Below, in pieces: positions 44,937-53,225 of a DNA stretch of 64,000 bases (position 1 is the first letter of the stretch; each line of letters begins with the position of its first letter). This stretch comes from Bariatricus massiliensis (GTDB lineage: Bacteria; Bacillota; Clostridia; Lachnospirales; Lachnospiraceae): positions 210,532-274,531 of the forward strand of contig NZ_LT574835.1 of NCBI RefSeq assembly GCF_900086725.1, in the 5' to 3' direction. The position numbers were made by a program, and so were the translations under genes. Below the pieces are notes generated by a model. It had not been told where the DNA came from, searched no databases, and saw only the letters and a list, made by a program, of their open reading frames with translations.

Positions 44937-45161
44937 TTAAGCATCCACCTCTATCATCTGAGCGTCTGCTTTTCGCAGTGATAGTTCATATCCTCTCACA
45001 GTCACTTCAATCGGGTCGCCAAGTGGCGCTACCTTTCTCACAAATATGTTCGTTCCCTTGGTGATTCCCATATCCATGATGCGGCGCCTGACCGCGCCTT
45101 CTCCATGAACCTTCACTACGGAAACACTCTGGCCGCAGCCAATCTCTCTTAAGCTCTGCAT
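44937..45161 (-). CDS. feoA: FeoA domain protein
   Basis: 74 residues, SH3-like FeoA fold: SLREIGCGQSVSVVKV, RRRIMDMGITKGT, GDPIEVTVRGYELSLRK. Cytosolic partner that stimulates FeoB. AAGGAGC precedes the ATG. Second of two feoA genes in tandem. Confidence 0.94.
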   Translation of the reverse strand: MQSLREIGCGQSVSVVKVHGEGAVRRRIMDMGITKGTNIFVRKVAPLGDPIEVTVRGYELSLRKADAQMIEVDA

Positions 45162-45187
45162 GGTATCCTGCTCCTTCCTCTATAGGC

Positions 45188-45400
45188 CTATACTTGAATT
45201 TTGTTGGCCATTTCCTTACTGATGGCAACTCTGGATTCCTTGATATTGACAATGACATTTCCATTATTCTCGGATATGACTTTTACATCTGACCCCTCTA
45301 TAAAACCGAGGCTTTCCAGAAAACGTCTTACCTCGTCTTTACCGCCTACGCGTTTAATACAATTGACCTCGCCCGGCTTTAACATTGTTAACGGCATCAT
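45188..45400 (-). CDS. feoA: FeoA domain protein (first copy)
   Basis: 70 residues from the ATG at 45400, with AAGGAGG 5 bases ahead. FeoA fold: LKPGEVNCIKRV, RRFLESLGFIEGSDVKVI, NVIVNIKESRVAISKEMANKI. More diverged than the next copy, suggesting the two FeoA proteins act as a pair rather than being a recent duplication. First gene of the feo operon, read from a box-covered promoter. Confidence 0.92.
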   Translation of the reverse strand: MMPLTMLKPGEVNCIKRVGGKDEVRRFLESLGFIEGSDVKVISENNGNVIVNIKESRVAISKEMANKIQV

Positions 45401-45425
45401 GTTTCCTCCTTTTTCTTCCAAATCA

Positions 45426-45441
45426 GTAAGTTTTTGCTAAC
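45426..45441. promoter_or_regulatory. Imperfect GTTAG-N6-CTAAC box
   Basis: GTAAG TTTTTG CTAAC: one mismatch from the palindrome, nearest the feoA start. Confidence 0.5.
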
Positions 45442-45459
45442 TCAAAGTGATAAAAATTG

Positions 45460-45475
45460 GTTAGTTTTTTCTAAC
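45460..45475. promoter_or_regulatory. GTTAG-N6-CTAAC box in the feo/dtxR intergenic region
   Basis: GTTAG TTTTTT CTAAC, with an extra G/C pair outside (GGTTAG...CTAACC). Downstream of the feo -35. Confidence 0.75.
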
Positions 45476-45484
45476 CGCTTTTAG

Positions 45485-45512
45485 GTTAGCACAAACTAAC
45501 GTGCATTGTCAA
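45485..45512 (-). promoter_or_regulatory. feo promoter overlapped by a GTTAG-N6-CTAAC box
   Basis: Minus strand TTGACA (45507-45512); the box GTTAG CACAAA CTAAC occupies 45485-45500, covering the spacer and -10. A repressor bound here would block the feo promoter. Confidence 0.65.
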
Positions 45513-45537
45513 TATGTTTTTCAAGTTTTTATCTCAT

Positions 45538-45566
45538 TTGTCTTTTTTAGTAAGATATGTTATCAT
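45538..45566 (+). promoter_or_regulatory. Promoter of the DtxR-family gene
   Basis: TTGTCT (45538-45543), 17 bases, TATCAT (45561-45566). A degenerate box-like palindrome (TTTAG TTTTAA TTAAA) precedes the ribosome binding site. Confidence 0.5.
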
Positions 45567-45621
45567 ACTCATGAGTTAAGGAAGTTGTTACTTTAGTTTT
45601 AATTAAAGGAGAATACAGAAC

Positions 45622-45999
45622 ATGCAGATAAAAGAATCCGCTGAGAATTATTTAGAAACCATTCTGGTACTGAATAAGCGTATGCCTTATGTGCGTTCTA
45701 TCGATATAGCCGGTGAACTTGGTTTTTCCAAGCCAAGCGTGAGCGTGGCCATGAAGAATCTTCGCCAGAATGGCTATATAACGGTAGACGAAGAGGGGCA
45801 TATCGCGCTTACCGACACCGGACGCCAGATAGCCGACACGATTTACGAGCGGCACACCCTCTTGTCCGGCTGGCTGACCTCCCTCGGAGTAGATGAGAAA
45901 ACTGCTGCCGAAGACGCCTGCCGTATGGAACATGTCATAAGCCCCAAAAGTTTCGAGGCCATAAAGCAACATGTAGAACAGCGCAAAACGGGGATTTGA
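45622..45999 (+). CDS. DtxR/MntR family metal-dependent regulator
   Basis: 125 residues: winged helix (SAENYLETILVLNKRMPYVR, DIAGELGFSKPSVSVAMKNL) and dimerisation/metal-binding domain with ERHTLLSGWL, DACRMEHVIS. There is no C-terminal SH3-like domain, as in MntR. It is divergent from feo and separated from it by three copies of the palindromic box, making it the likely Fe2+ or Mn2+ sensor repressing the locus. AAAGGAG precedes the ATG. Which metal it senses cannot be read from sequence. Confidence 0.93.
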   Translation: MQIKESAENYLETILVLNKRMPYVRSIDIAGELGFSKPSVSVAMKNLRQNGYITVDEEGHIALTDTGRQIADTIYERHTLLSGWLTSLGVDEKTAAEDACRMEHVISPKSFEAIKQHVEQRKTGI

Positions 46000-46016
46000 T
46001 TGATGAAATCCCCGTT
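45987..46016. terminator. Terminator between the DtxR and SufB-like genes
   Basis: AACGGGGATTT (45987-45997) pairs with AAATCCCCGTT (46006-46016), followed by ATTTTA. The left arm covers the regulator stop codon. Confidence 0.8.
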
Positions 46017-46039
46017 ATTTTATGACATAGTAAACTTTG

Positions 46040-46957
46040 TTATTTTAAAAATCCATTGACAATTTCTTCCTCTGCCTCTTTTTCAGTGAGGCCTAACGTC
46101 ATCAGCTTAATTATCTGTTCTCCGGCAATTTTTCCGATGGCCGCCTCGTGAATCAAGGCCGCGTCAGGATTATTTGCTGTGATTTCCGGTATCGCGCTGA
46201 TATTTGCGTTGTCCATAATGATGGCGTCGCATTCTGTATGACCGCTGCATTTGGCATTTCCGTTGATTACAGACTTGAATATCTGTACAGACCGGTCTCT
46301 CGCCACTGCCCGGGATATTATATTTGCACTGGAGTCCTCTCCATCTAAGTTCACATCAAACTGGCTTTCCGCCTTCTGTTCTCCGTGCGTCATCAATCGC
46401 TCCGTGACCACCAGCTTAGCGCCTTCTGACAGCGATGCTTTTGTAGTACGAACAGTGGAATCCACTCCCTTTATCTGTACCATCTCCATCTCCGCCAGAC
46501 TGCCCTCGCCCAGCTCTACTTCTGTCTGCGGATTCATGATGCGCCCTCCGCGCCCGTCACCACTTCCATAATGCTTTTCAATATATTTGACATGTGCGTT
46601 TCTGCCGATAAAAAACCGATGAATCCCATCATGGCGGCTGTCGGAATCTCCTTCATTGTGGATACCGCACCCGGCGATAATCGTCACATCACAGTCGTCC
46701 CCGATATAGAAATCATTGTACACCATTTCTTCCATCCCGCTCTGGCTCAGTACAACCGGAATGTGCACACTCTCATTCTTAGTCCCCGGTTTGATTTTAA
46801 TATCTATTCCAGAGACCTCAGACTTTGATACGATTTCAATATGCTCTGTTGAATTTCTTGCCGTACTTTCCCCATTGGTACGAATATTATATGCCCCCTC
46901 CGGTATGGCATGAAGATCGGCCACCTGTTCCAGCAGCATTTTCTGTATAGTATCCAT
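46040..46957 (-). CDS. SufB/SufD-family Fe-S assembly protein (short, SmsB-like)
   Basis: 305 residues from the ATG at 46957 (GGGAGG 8 bases upstream). The SufB/D beta-helix core is seen in VKYIEKHYGSGDGRGGRIMN, AEMEMVQIKGVDST, CSGHTECDAIIMDNANISAIPEI, DAALIHEAAIGKIAGEQI. SufB is usually about 470 residues and SufD about 430; here the N-terminal part is missing. With the SufC-like ATPase it fits the minimal two-gene SMS scaffold system for Fe-S clusters. No SufS or SufU desulfurase gene is near. Confidence 0.88.
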   Translation of the reverse strand: MDTIQKMLLEQVADLHAIPEGAYNIRTNGESTARNSTEHIEIVSKSEVSGIDIKIKPGTKNESVHIPVVLSQSGMEEMVYNDFYIGDDCDVTIIAGCGIHNEGDSDSRHDGIHRFFIGRNAHVKYIEKHYGSGDGRGGRIMNPQTEVELGEGSLAEMEMVQIKGVDSTVRTTKASLSEGAKLVVTERLMTHGEQKAESQFDVNLDGEDSSANIISRAVARDRSVQIFKSVINGNAKCSGHTECDAIIMDNANISAIPEITANNPDAALIHEAAIGKIAGEQIIKLMTLGLTEKEAEEEIVNGFLK

Positions 46958-46959
46958 CC

Positions 46960-47685
46960 TTATTTCCTCCCGTCGCAAATATTTACCGCACTGGAACTTC
47001 CAAGAAGCTTTGGCAGAATTTCATCTTTGGGGCCATGGCTTGTCACTTCTCCGTCGGTGATGACAAGAATTTCATCGGCAATGTTCAAGATACGCTCCTG
47101 ATGAGAAATGATAAGAATAGAGCCGTGCACTTCCCTGTGCATATTCTCAAATACTTGAATCAGATTCTGAAAGCTCCATAAATCGATTCCAGCCTCCGGC
47201 TCATCGAACACCGACAGCTTCGTTCCTCTTGCCAGAACCGTGGCTATCTCGATCCGCTTAAGCTCTCCTCCCGAGAGACTTGCATTCACTTCTCTGCTGA
47301 TATAATCCTTTGCACACAGCCCGACCTGTGACAAATATTCACAGGCTCCGCTTATAGAAATATTTTCTCCTTTTGCGAGGCGTATCAAATCCAGCACGGT
47401 CACGCCTTTGAAACGCACCGGCTGTTGGAAAGCATAGCTGATTCCCCGTCTTGCCCTCTCTGTAATATCAAGCCCGGTTATATCCTGTCCATTCAGCAGA
47501 ATCTGTCCGGAAGTCGGCTTTTGTATGCCCGCAATCAATTTGGCAAGCGTGGACTTGCCTCCCCCGTTTGGCCCTGTAATAACAGTAAACTTTCCTTCCG
47601 GTATTACAAAGCTGATATTTTTAATAATTTCTTTCTCCATTCCTTCTTCTGGAACCTCAAAAGACACGTTCTTCAACTCTAACAT
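46960..47685 (-). CDS. SufC-like ABC ATPase (SmsC-like)
   Basis: 241 residues from the ATG at 47685 (GGAGGG ahead; the longer frame has no site). Walker A GPNGGGKSTLAKLI, Q loop FQQPVRFKGV, signature LSGGELKRIEIATVL, Walker B KLSVFDEPEAGIDLWS, H loop IISHQERIL. The ELKR signature and DEPEAGID are those of SufC. It drives cluster assembly on the SufB-like protein, not transport. The partner ATG comes two bases after this stop. Confidence 0.9.
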   Translation of the reverse strand: MLELKNVSFEVPEEGMEKEIIKNISFVIPEGKFTVITGPNGGGKSTLAKLIAGIQKPTSGQILLNGQDITGLDITERARRGISYAFQQPVRFKGVTVLDLIRLAKGENISISGACEYLSQVGLCAKDYISREVNASLSGGELKRIEIATVLARGTKLSVFDEPEAGIDLWSFQNLIQVFENMHREVHGSILIISHQERILNIADEILVITDGEVTSHGPKDEILPKLLGSSSAVNICDGRK

Positions 47686-47804
47686 TTTTTCCCTCCAACA
47701 AATATTATGCCTAGTTCTTATCCTAACATAATTTCCATTTTTTACAAGAAAAATCCGGCTTTCTGTCAGATTGCACTGAAAAAAAGTCATAACCTGCTGA
47801 AACC

Positions 47805-47833
47805 AAAAACCGCAGGCAGAAAATTGCCTGCGG
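47805..47833 (-). terminator. Terminator of the ZIP transporter gene
   Basis: CCGCAGGCA (47810-47818) pairs with TGCCTGCGG (47825-47833); GTTTTTGGTT follows on the minus strand. Confidence 0.85.
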
Positions 47834-47845
47834 GATATTAATCGA

Positions 47846-48622
47846 TTAGCCCAGTGCCACATCCAGAACCATCATAATTACAAAGCCAACCGCAAATCCT
47901 ATGGTCGCAATGTTCGAATGCTCTCCCTCCGCTGATTCCGGTATCAATTCCTCCACTACTACGTAGAGCATCGCTCCTGCCGCAAAGGCCAGCAGATAGG
48001 GAAGCATAGGCTCGATGTATGATGCCAAAAGTATGGTGAGAAACGCGCCGATCGGCTCTACAATACCCGAAAGCGTCCCGTACACAAAGGATTTCTTCCT
48101 GCTCAATCCCGTCCCCTTCAGCGGCATCGAAATAATAGCCCCCTCCGGAAAATTCTGGATAGCTATTCCAATCGCAAGCGCAAAGGCCCCTGCCATAGTA
48201 ATTCCCGAATTCCCATTCAACATACCCGCAAAAGCCACACCGACAGCCATCCCTTCCGGTATATTATGAAGCGTCACCGCAAAGAGAAGCATGCTCGTCT
48301 TCGAAGCTTTGCATTTCATTCCTTCTGGTTCATTACAGTCCAGATGCTGATGTGGAATCACCTTGTCCATAAAAAGAAGAAATGCGATTCCCAACAGAAA
48401 ACCAACTGCTGCCGGAACAAACGCAAACTTTCCCATCCCCTCCGCCATATCCATCGACGGAATCAACAACGACCACACAGAAGCCGCCACCATAACACCC
48501 GACGCGAAGCCCAAAAGCGCCTTCTGCACAAATGGCTTCATTTCATTTTTCAAAAAGAACACACACGCGGCGCCCAGCGTAGTGCCCACAAATGGGATCA
48601 TCACCCCGACAAATAAGCTCAT
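47846..48622 (-). CDS. ZIP family metal transporter
   Basis: 258 residues from the ATG at 48622 (AGGAGG 6 bases ahead; the longer start has none). About eight TM segments, a His-containing loop PHQHLDCNEPEG, and the metal-binding helices FAVTLHNIPEGMAVG and IGIAIQNFPEGAIIS that define ZIP transporters. It imports Zn2+ or a similar divalent ion. Single-gene unit with own terminator. Confidence 0.93.
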   Translation of the reverse strand: MSLFVGVMIPFVGTTLGAACVFFLKNEMKPFVQKALLGFASGVMVAASVWSLLIPSMDMAEGMGKFAFVPAAVGFLLGIAFLLFMDKVIPHQHLDCNEPEGMKCKASKTSMLLFAVTLHNIPEGMAVGVAFAGMLNGNSGITMAGAFALAIGIAIQNFPEGAIISMPLKGTGLSRKKSFVYGTLSGIVEPIGAFLTILLASYIEPMLPYLLAFAAGAMLYVVVEELIPESAEGEHSNIATIGFAVGFVIMMVLDVALG

Positions 48623-48751
48623 AAAATCCTCCTGACACGCCTGCCACTTCGTGAATTTCACACATACGGCAGACCATTTATGTTATATCCCCCAAAGTAT
48701 AACACCAGAAACTCTATTTCGCAACGGGTGACGTATATTTCTTTCCTTACT

Positions 48752-49036
48752 TTAGGCTCCTGATTCTTTGCTCAAAATTTCCGTAAGGGCCGCGCCGCTG
48801 CTCGTATGCGAGCGAACCACTTTCGTGTTATTGCGCTTCGCCTCATCTAACGCACATTTAATCATTTTATGTGATACCGTGTTCGTGAACAGCACGCATA
48901 GATCGGGCGAACCAATCTGCTTATTCAAATCTGCCGACATATGAGTAAAGACCTTTGCCTTACACCGAAACTGCTTACATATTTTTTTATATTGACAGAC
49001 CATTCTGTCATGTCCTCCAACAATCACAACACTCAT
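48752..49036 (-). CDS. DUF2325 domain protein
   Basis: 94 residues from the ATG at 49036 (GGAGGT ahead). DUF2325 core: VVIVGGHDRM, KAKVFTHMSADL, PDLCVLFTNTVSHKM, VVRSHTSSGAALTEIL. Function unknown. A GTTAG-N6-CTAAC box sits just after its -10, so it belongs to the presumed metal regulon; a role in metal or redox response is inferred. Confidence 0.9.
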   Translation of the reverse strand: MSVVIVGGHDRMVCQYKKICKQFRCKAKVFTHMSADLNKQIGSPDLCVLFTNTVSHKMIKCALDEAKRNNTKVVRSHTSSGAALTEILSKESGA

Positions 49037-49093
49037 ACTTTGACCTCCGTTCATTAAATTGGACATCCGCCTGTCCCAAAGCGGCTATCTTTA

Positions 49094-49109
49094 GTTAGTT
49101 TTAACTAAC
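49094..49109. promoter_or_regulatory. GTTAG-N6-CTAAC box at the DUF2325 promoter
   Basis: GTTAG TTTTAA CTAAC, a perfect palindrome 5 bases downstream of the -10. Confidence 0.75.
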
Positions 49110-49113
49110 CAAT

Positions 49114-49142
49114 ACTTTACTATATTACTAGGTTTTTGTCCA
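49114..49142 (-). promoter_or_regulatory. Promoter of the DUF2325 gene
   Basis: Minus strand TGGACA (49137-49142), 17 bases, TAAAGT (49114-49119); the box at 49094-49109 covers the start site. Confidence 0.65.
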
Positions 49143-49238
49143 CTGTCTGAACAGAGAAAATTTCTCATTAGTAAGCCTGTCCTAACCCTTTACCGCTATG
49201 CTACACTTAAATTGTACAAATAATGGAGGTTATTACAT

Positions 49239-49835
49239 ATGCTAAATTATAAAAATATTATTTTCGATTTTGGAAACGTCATTGCAGAGTACAATGAGGA
49301 CTACATCTTCCGCCAATTCTGCGCGGATGCCAAAGACTTACCAACTATGGCCCAAGCCATCTTACCCACTTGGCCCCAATTGGACTACGGAAGCCTAGAT
49401 TATCAGGAAGTAAAAGAACAGGCTATGCAGTCAGTACCTTCACATCTGACAGAAGCCGTAGAGAATTTTTATGATAACTGGTACCGCTGCTTACTGCCTA
49501 TTAAAGAAATTTGGAGCCTGATTGAAGAACTGCATAATTTACGCATTCCTTTATACATTCTCTCCAACGCCCCCACCCTCTTTGCCGCCAAAGCAGATTA
49601 TTATGAAATCACGAAAAAGTTTACAGGTATACTATTTTCCGCCCCTCTAAAAATGGGCAAACCGAATCCTGATTTCTACAGATATTTATTTGACACTTAC
49701 AGTCTCATACCTGAAGAATGCTTTTTTATCGACGACCGGAGCGACAATATCATGGCCGGCAGATCTCTAGGTATGGATGGTATCGTGTTCTCGGGAGATG
49801 TGCAGGCAGTCCGCAGGGCTATCGGCCTGCCCTAA
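49239..49835 (+). CDS. HAD family hydrolase
   Basis: 198 residues, subfamily IA: motif I FDFGNVIAEY (Asp10; Gly where the usual general acid Asp stands, as in YihX-like phosphatases), motif II LYILSNAP, Lys in LKMGKPNPDFY, motif IV FFIDDRSDNI. Probably a small sugar-phosphate phosphatase. ATGGAGG stands 8-9 bases before the start. Single gene. Confidence 0.88.
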   Translation: MLNYKNIIFDFGNVIAEYNEDYIFRQFCADAKDLPTMAQAILPTWPQLDYGSLDYQEVKEQAMQSVPSHLTEAVENFYDNWYRCLLPIKEIWSLIEELHNLRIPLYILSNAPTLFAAKADYYEITKKFTGILFSAPLKMGKPNPDFYRYLFDTYSLIPEECFFIDDRSDNIMAGRSLGMDGIVFSGDVQAVRRAIGLP

Positions 49836-49841
49836 CTGCTC

Positions 49842-49881
49842 AAAAAAGATAGTGAGGCTTCTATACCTGCCTCACTATCTT
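49842..49881. terminator. Bidirectional terminator
   Basis: AAGATAGTGAGGC pairs with GCCTCACTATCTT around a 10-base loop; A6 on the left and T on the right serve both convergent genes. Confidence 0.9.
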
Positions 49882-49887
49882 ATTCTG

Positions 49888-50919
49888 CTAGCAGTCTTCT
49901 GCTATTTTTAAAACAAGCCTCTCTGTATCCTCCCATCCGATGCACGGATCTGTTATAGACTTCCCATACTCCATATTGCCCCCAATATCCTGCCTGCCTT
50001 CTTTTAGGTAGCTTTCGATCATCACACCTTTGATCAGCACTTTTAGATCCGGATTGCAATGCCGCGTATGCATAATTTCACTTACAATGCGAATCTGTTC
50101 TTTGAACTGTTTGTTTGAGTTCGAGTGGTTCGCATCAATTACGACTGCCGGATTCTGCAGGTCTTTCTGTCTATACATATGATAGAGCCGGATTAAATCT
50201 TCGTAATGGTAATTGGGAATATTTGTCCCGTATTTGTCTACACCTCCCCGCAATATCACATGTGCCAGTTCATTCCCATTGGTAGTCACATCGTATCCCC
50301 GGTAAATGAACCGATGCCCCTTTTGAGCTGCCACCACGGAATTCAACATCACCGAAAAATCTCCGCTGGTAGGATTCTTCATGCCAATAGGGATATCCAT
50401 ACCACTGGCCGTCAGCCGGTGCTGCTGATTCTCCACGGAACGGGCGCCAATTGCTTCATAGGAAAGGATATCATCGAGGTAACTTCTATTTTCCGGGTAC
50501 AGCATCTCATCACCAGCTGTCAGTCCGCTCTCCTCGATTGCTCTGATATGCATCTTTCGAATAGCGATAATACCTGCCAGAAGGTCTGGTTTTTTATCTG
50601 GATCAGGCTGATGCAGCATTCCTTTATACCCCTCCCCCGTAGTGCGGGGTTTATTGGTATAAATCCGGGGAATCAACATTACACGGTCAGAAACCTTTTC
50701 ATTTAATTTCGCCAGCCTATTAACATATTCACACACCGAATCCTCGTTATCCGCAGAGCACGGGCCGATGATCACCGCAAATTTGTCTGATTTACCTGTG
50801 AAAATATCCTTGATTTCAGCATCTCTTGCCACCTTAATTTTCTGTAATTTCTCCGAAAGGGGGTATTCCGCTTTCAGCTCTGCCGGAAGCGGCAGTTCAT
50901 TGTTGATTGTCATTGCCAT
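49888..50919 (-). CDS. 3-deoxy-7-phosphoheptulonate synthase, type I
   Basis: 343 residues: VIIGPCSADNEDSVCEYVNR, IPRIYTNKPRTTGEGYKG, GARSVENQQHRLTASG, GMKNPTSGDFSVMLNSV, VVIDANHSNSNK and GGNMEYGKSITDPCIGWEDTE. It condenses phosphoenolpyruvate and erythrose 4-phosphate into DAHP, first step of aromatic amino acid synthesis. No separate regulatory domain. The gene is alone; no other shikimate genes are near. Confidence 0.95.
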   Translation of the reverse strand: MAMTINNELPLPAELKAEYPLSEKLQKIKVARDAEIKDIFTGKSDKFAVIIGPCSADNEDSVCEYVNRLAKLNEKVSDRVMLIPRIYTNKPRTTGEGYKGMLHQPDPDKKPDLLAGIIAIRKMHIRAIEESGLTAGDEMLYPENRSYLDDILSYEAIGARSVENQQHRLTASGMDIPIGMKNPTSGDFSVMLNSVVAAQKGHRFIYRGYDVTTNGNELAHVILRGGVDKYGTNIPNYHYEDLIRLYHMYRQKDLQNPAVVIDANHSNSNKQFKEQIRIVSEIMHTRHCNPDLKVLIKGVMIESYLKEGRQDIGGNMEYGKSITDPCIGWEDTERLVLKIAEDC

Positions 50920-50965
50920 AGTTGTCTCCTTCTTCCCATGATACGTTATCTTTCTAAAACAAAGA

Positions 50966-51985
50966 TTAACAATAACGGACCATGTCTCTGGTGATATCCT
51001 TTAAGGTATGGGCGCCGCACATCTGCATCGTATCCTTAAGCTCACTTCCAAGCTTCTCAATATAGGCCGCCGCTCCTTCCTTTCCCCCGCCATAAATGGC
51101 AGTCACAAATGGTCTGGCAATAATCACACCGTCTGCCCCCAGCGCCAGCGCTTTAAAAATATCTGTCCCTGAACGTATTCCGCCATCAACTAAAATCTTC
51201 ATGGAATCTCCCACTGCATCTGCTATTTCCTCCAGCACTTCCGCGGTGGCTGGGCACTGATCAAGCACGCGCCCGCCATGGTTGGACACTACGATAGCCG
51301 CCGCTCCTGCTTCTTTCGCCTTAAGAGCGCCTCCTACTGTCATAACGCCTTTCACGATAAACGGAACTCCTGCCATATGCACAACCTCCGCCAGCTCCTC
51401 TACCGTCTTGCTCCCCGCCGGTGGCGTCATATTTTTCAAAAACGGCAGACCTGCCGCATCCACATCCATCGCCACGGCAAAAGAACCTGACTCAGCCGCT
51501 AATGCTAATTTTTCCTGAATCGTTTCCAAATTCCAAGGCTTGATGGTAGGTACCCCCATCCCCTTGCTCTCTTTTATTGCAGCAGTCGCTCCTTCCATGA
51601 CAAGCGGATTCACTCCGTCTCCTGTAAAGGCGGCTATCCCAGCTTCCGCACAGGCACTTACCAGCTCTTGATTATAAGAGATATCGTCATATTTTTCACT
51701 GTAATGCATGTTGACAGCCCCAACGGGTCCGGCAAAGAACGGATAGGCAAAAGTCTGTCCAAACAGCTCTAAGCTTGCATCAATTGGCCGGTTCTCACAG
51801 ATAGTATCCATATTTACACGGATATCCTGCCATTTCTCATAATTACGGATGGCAGTGTCCCCAACCCCTTTGGCTCCCGGTCCCGGTATCTGGTTTCTAC
51901 ATGCTTTCCCGTTACATACGGGACAGGCTTTACAATATGTACCCATGCATTCTTTTGCGTTTTCTAAAACTTCCTGATATGTCAT
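50966..51985 (-). CDS. FMN-dependent alpha-hydroxy-acid oxidase-like protein with N-terminal Cys cluster
   Basis: 339 residues from the ATG at 51985 (GGAGG 9 bases ahead). TIM-barrel FMN enzyme: FAGPVGAVNM, FTGDGVNPLVMEGAT, VPFIVKGVM (FMN Lys), VVSNHGGRVLDQCPAT (active-site His), ILVDGGIRSGTDIFKALALGAD. The N-terminus has CKACPVCNGKACR, absent from glycolate oxidases and suggestive of an Fe-S or zinc site. Oxygen-independent use of lactate or glycolate, or an isopentenyl-diphosphate isomerase 2-like role, is possible; the substrate is not determinable. Confidence 0.85.
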   Translation of the reverse strand: MTYQEVLENAKECMGTYCKACPVCNGKACRNQIPGPGAKGVGDTAIRNYEKWQDIRVNMDTICENRPIDASLELFGQTFAYPFFAGPVGAVNMHYSEKYDDISYNQELVSACAEAGIAAFTGDGVNPLVMEGATAAIKESKGMGVPTIKPWNLETIQEKLALAAESGSFAVAMDVDAAGLPFLKNMTPPAGSKTVEELAEVVHMAGVPFIVKGVMTVGGALKAKEAGAAAIVVSNHGGRVLDQCPATAEVLEEIADAVGDSMKILVDGGIRSGTDIFKALALGADGVIIARPFVTAIYGGGKEGAAAYIEKLGSELKDTMQMCGAHTLKDITRDMVRYC

Positions 51986-52092
51986 AATTTCATCCTCCAT
52001 ATTTACATTTAAACAGCTGTCCTTGCCCTGTCTTACTGTTTACCGTAAGGTTATCTTATCACTTTCTTTCCTCCCTGACAATAATTCCCCTC

Positions 52093-52120
52093 TTGTTTTC
52101 CTCGATAAAAATGGTATAAT
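52093..52120 (+). promoter_or_regulatory. Promoter of the zinc-ribbon/DUF4352 gene
   Basis: TTGTTT (52093-52098), 16 bases, extended -10 TGGTATAAT (TATAAT 52115-52120). Confidence 0.6.
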
Positions 52121-52166
52121 ATGATAGTAACGTTTTTACTGCGTAGATTAAAGGAGTTTAAAGAAC

Positions 52167-53042
52167 ATGAGATGTCCCAAATGTGGAAATGAGGTTCGTC
52201 CAAGTAAGAAGTATCCGGGCTATTACCTCTGTGATACATGTAAAAAACGGTATGCGGCCTCTTCTGTTCTTGCGGACGAGGACGACTACGATGATTATGA
52301 AGACTATGAGCAGTCAGATAATACATCTCAGCCCGATAGCGCCAATTCTTATGACTACTATGATACACCAAAGAGCGTAAAAAGCGGCCCAAGCCCAAGG
52401 GCAAGATCGACTTCCAAAGCCAAAAAAGCACGGAAAGGGAGTCGAAAAAGTAACCGTTCCAAGAAGAAAGGCGGAATCTTAAAAGTTATCCTGCTGATAC
52501 TGCTTGCCTTGATCATGCTGGGATTTGCCGCCAACGCTCTTGGCCTGATAGATTTAAAAAAAGACAACACGAAAAAAAATGACAAGACTACTGAGACTCA
52601 GCCTAAAGACAAAGATAATTCCGGCACAGATGCAAAGGATACTTATTCCGTAGGGGAAACTGCCGATTATAAGAACGTACAGATACAGCTGATAGGCTAT
52701 GAAGAATCTGCAGGCAATGATTGGGGCGCTCCGGCAGAGGGCAACATATTTGTCTTTGTCAATTTGGAAGTGACCAATAATTCTGACAGCGAGATATCCG
52801 TGAGCAGCATGGCAAGCTTTACAAATTATTGCGGCGATTATAAGCTGGATTATAGTTCTAATGCCTTTACAGCCCTTGCCACCGATTCTGAAAAGCAACA
52901 GATGGACGGAAGCATCGCGAGCGGAAAGAAGCTGAACGGTTACCTGTGTCTGGAAGTACCGGCAGACTGGACTACTATAGAGATACACTATTCAGAAAGT
53001 ATTTGGAGCGACAGCAACATTAAGTTTGTTATCAATAAATAA
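52167..53042 (+). CDS. Zinc-ribbon membrane protein with DUF4352-like external domain
   Basis: 291 residues: zinc ribbon MRCPKCG...CDTCKKR (3-27), an acidic tract of Asp/Tyr, a basic tract (77-100), one TM (about 102-124), a Lys/Thr linker and an Ig-like DUF4352-type domain (about 165-290). Cytosolic Zn sensor joined to an external domain by a helix is inferred; function is unknown. AAGGAG precedes the ATG. Single gene. Confidence 0.83.
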   Translation: MRCPKCGNEVRPSKKYPGYYLCDTCKKRYAASSVLADEDDYDDYEDYEQSDNTSQPDSANSYDYYDTPKSVKSGPSPRARSTSKAKKARKGSRKSNRSKKKGGILKVILLILLALIMLGFAANALGLIDLKKDNTKKNDKTTETQPKDKDNSGTDAKDTYSVGETADYKNVQIQLIGYEESAGNDWGAPAEGNIFVFVNLEVTNNSDSEISVSSMASFTNYCGDYKLDYSSNAFTALATDSEKQQMDGSIASGKKLNGYLCLEVPADWTTIEIHYSESIWSDSNIKFVINK

Positions 53043-53071
53043 ATGCCCCTTAATTATATGGGGCACATTAT

Positions 53072-53159
53072 GCCGCAGTGCCAGAGCGGTCGAATGGCAC
53101 GGCCTCGAAATCCGTTGGTCCCTTTACCGGGCACGGGGGTTCGAATCCCTCCTGCGGCG
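53072..53159 (+). tRNA. tRNA-Ser(CGA)
   Basis: 88 bases: acceptor GCCGCAG/CTGCGGC, discriminator G, long variable arm as in serine tRNAs, anticodon loop CTCGAAA (CGA, reads UCG), T arm GGGTTCGAATCCC. A C-U mismatch closes the anticodon stem. Confidence 0.92.
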
Positions 53160-53172
53160 TTCACCGTATTTT

Positions 53173-53225
53173 AAAAAGTGCTGAAAAACAGTTCGAATCC
53201 ATTGAACTGTTTTTCAGCACTTTTT
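53173..53225. terminator. Perfect 22-bp inverted-repeat terminator
   Basis: 53173-53194 is the exact reverse complement of 53204-53225, with A5 and T5 ends: serves tRNA-Ser and the convergent deacetylase. Confidence 0.92.

Noticed and set aside
53173..53225. Second tRNA-like T loop (TTCGAATCC) after tRNA-Ser
   Set aside because: It is the loop of a perfect inverted-repeat terminator; no other tRNA arms.
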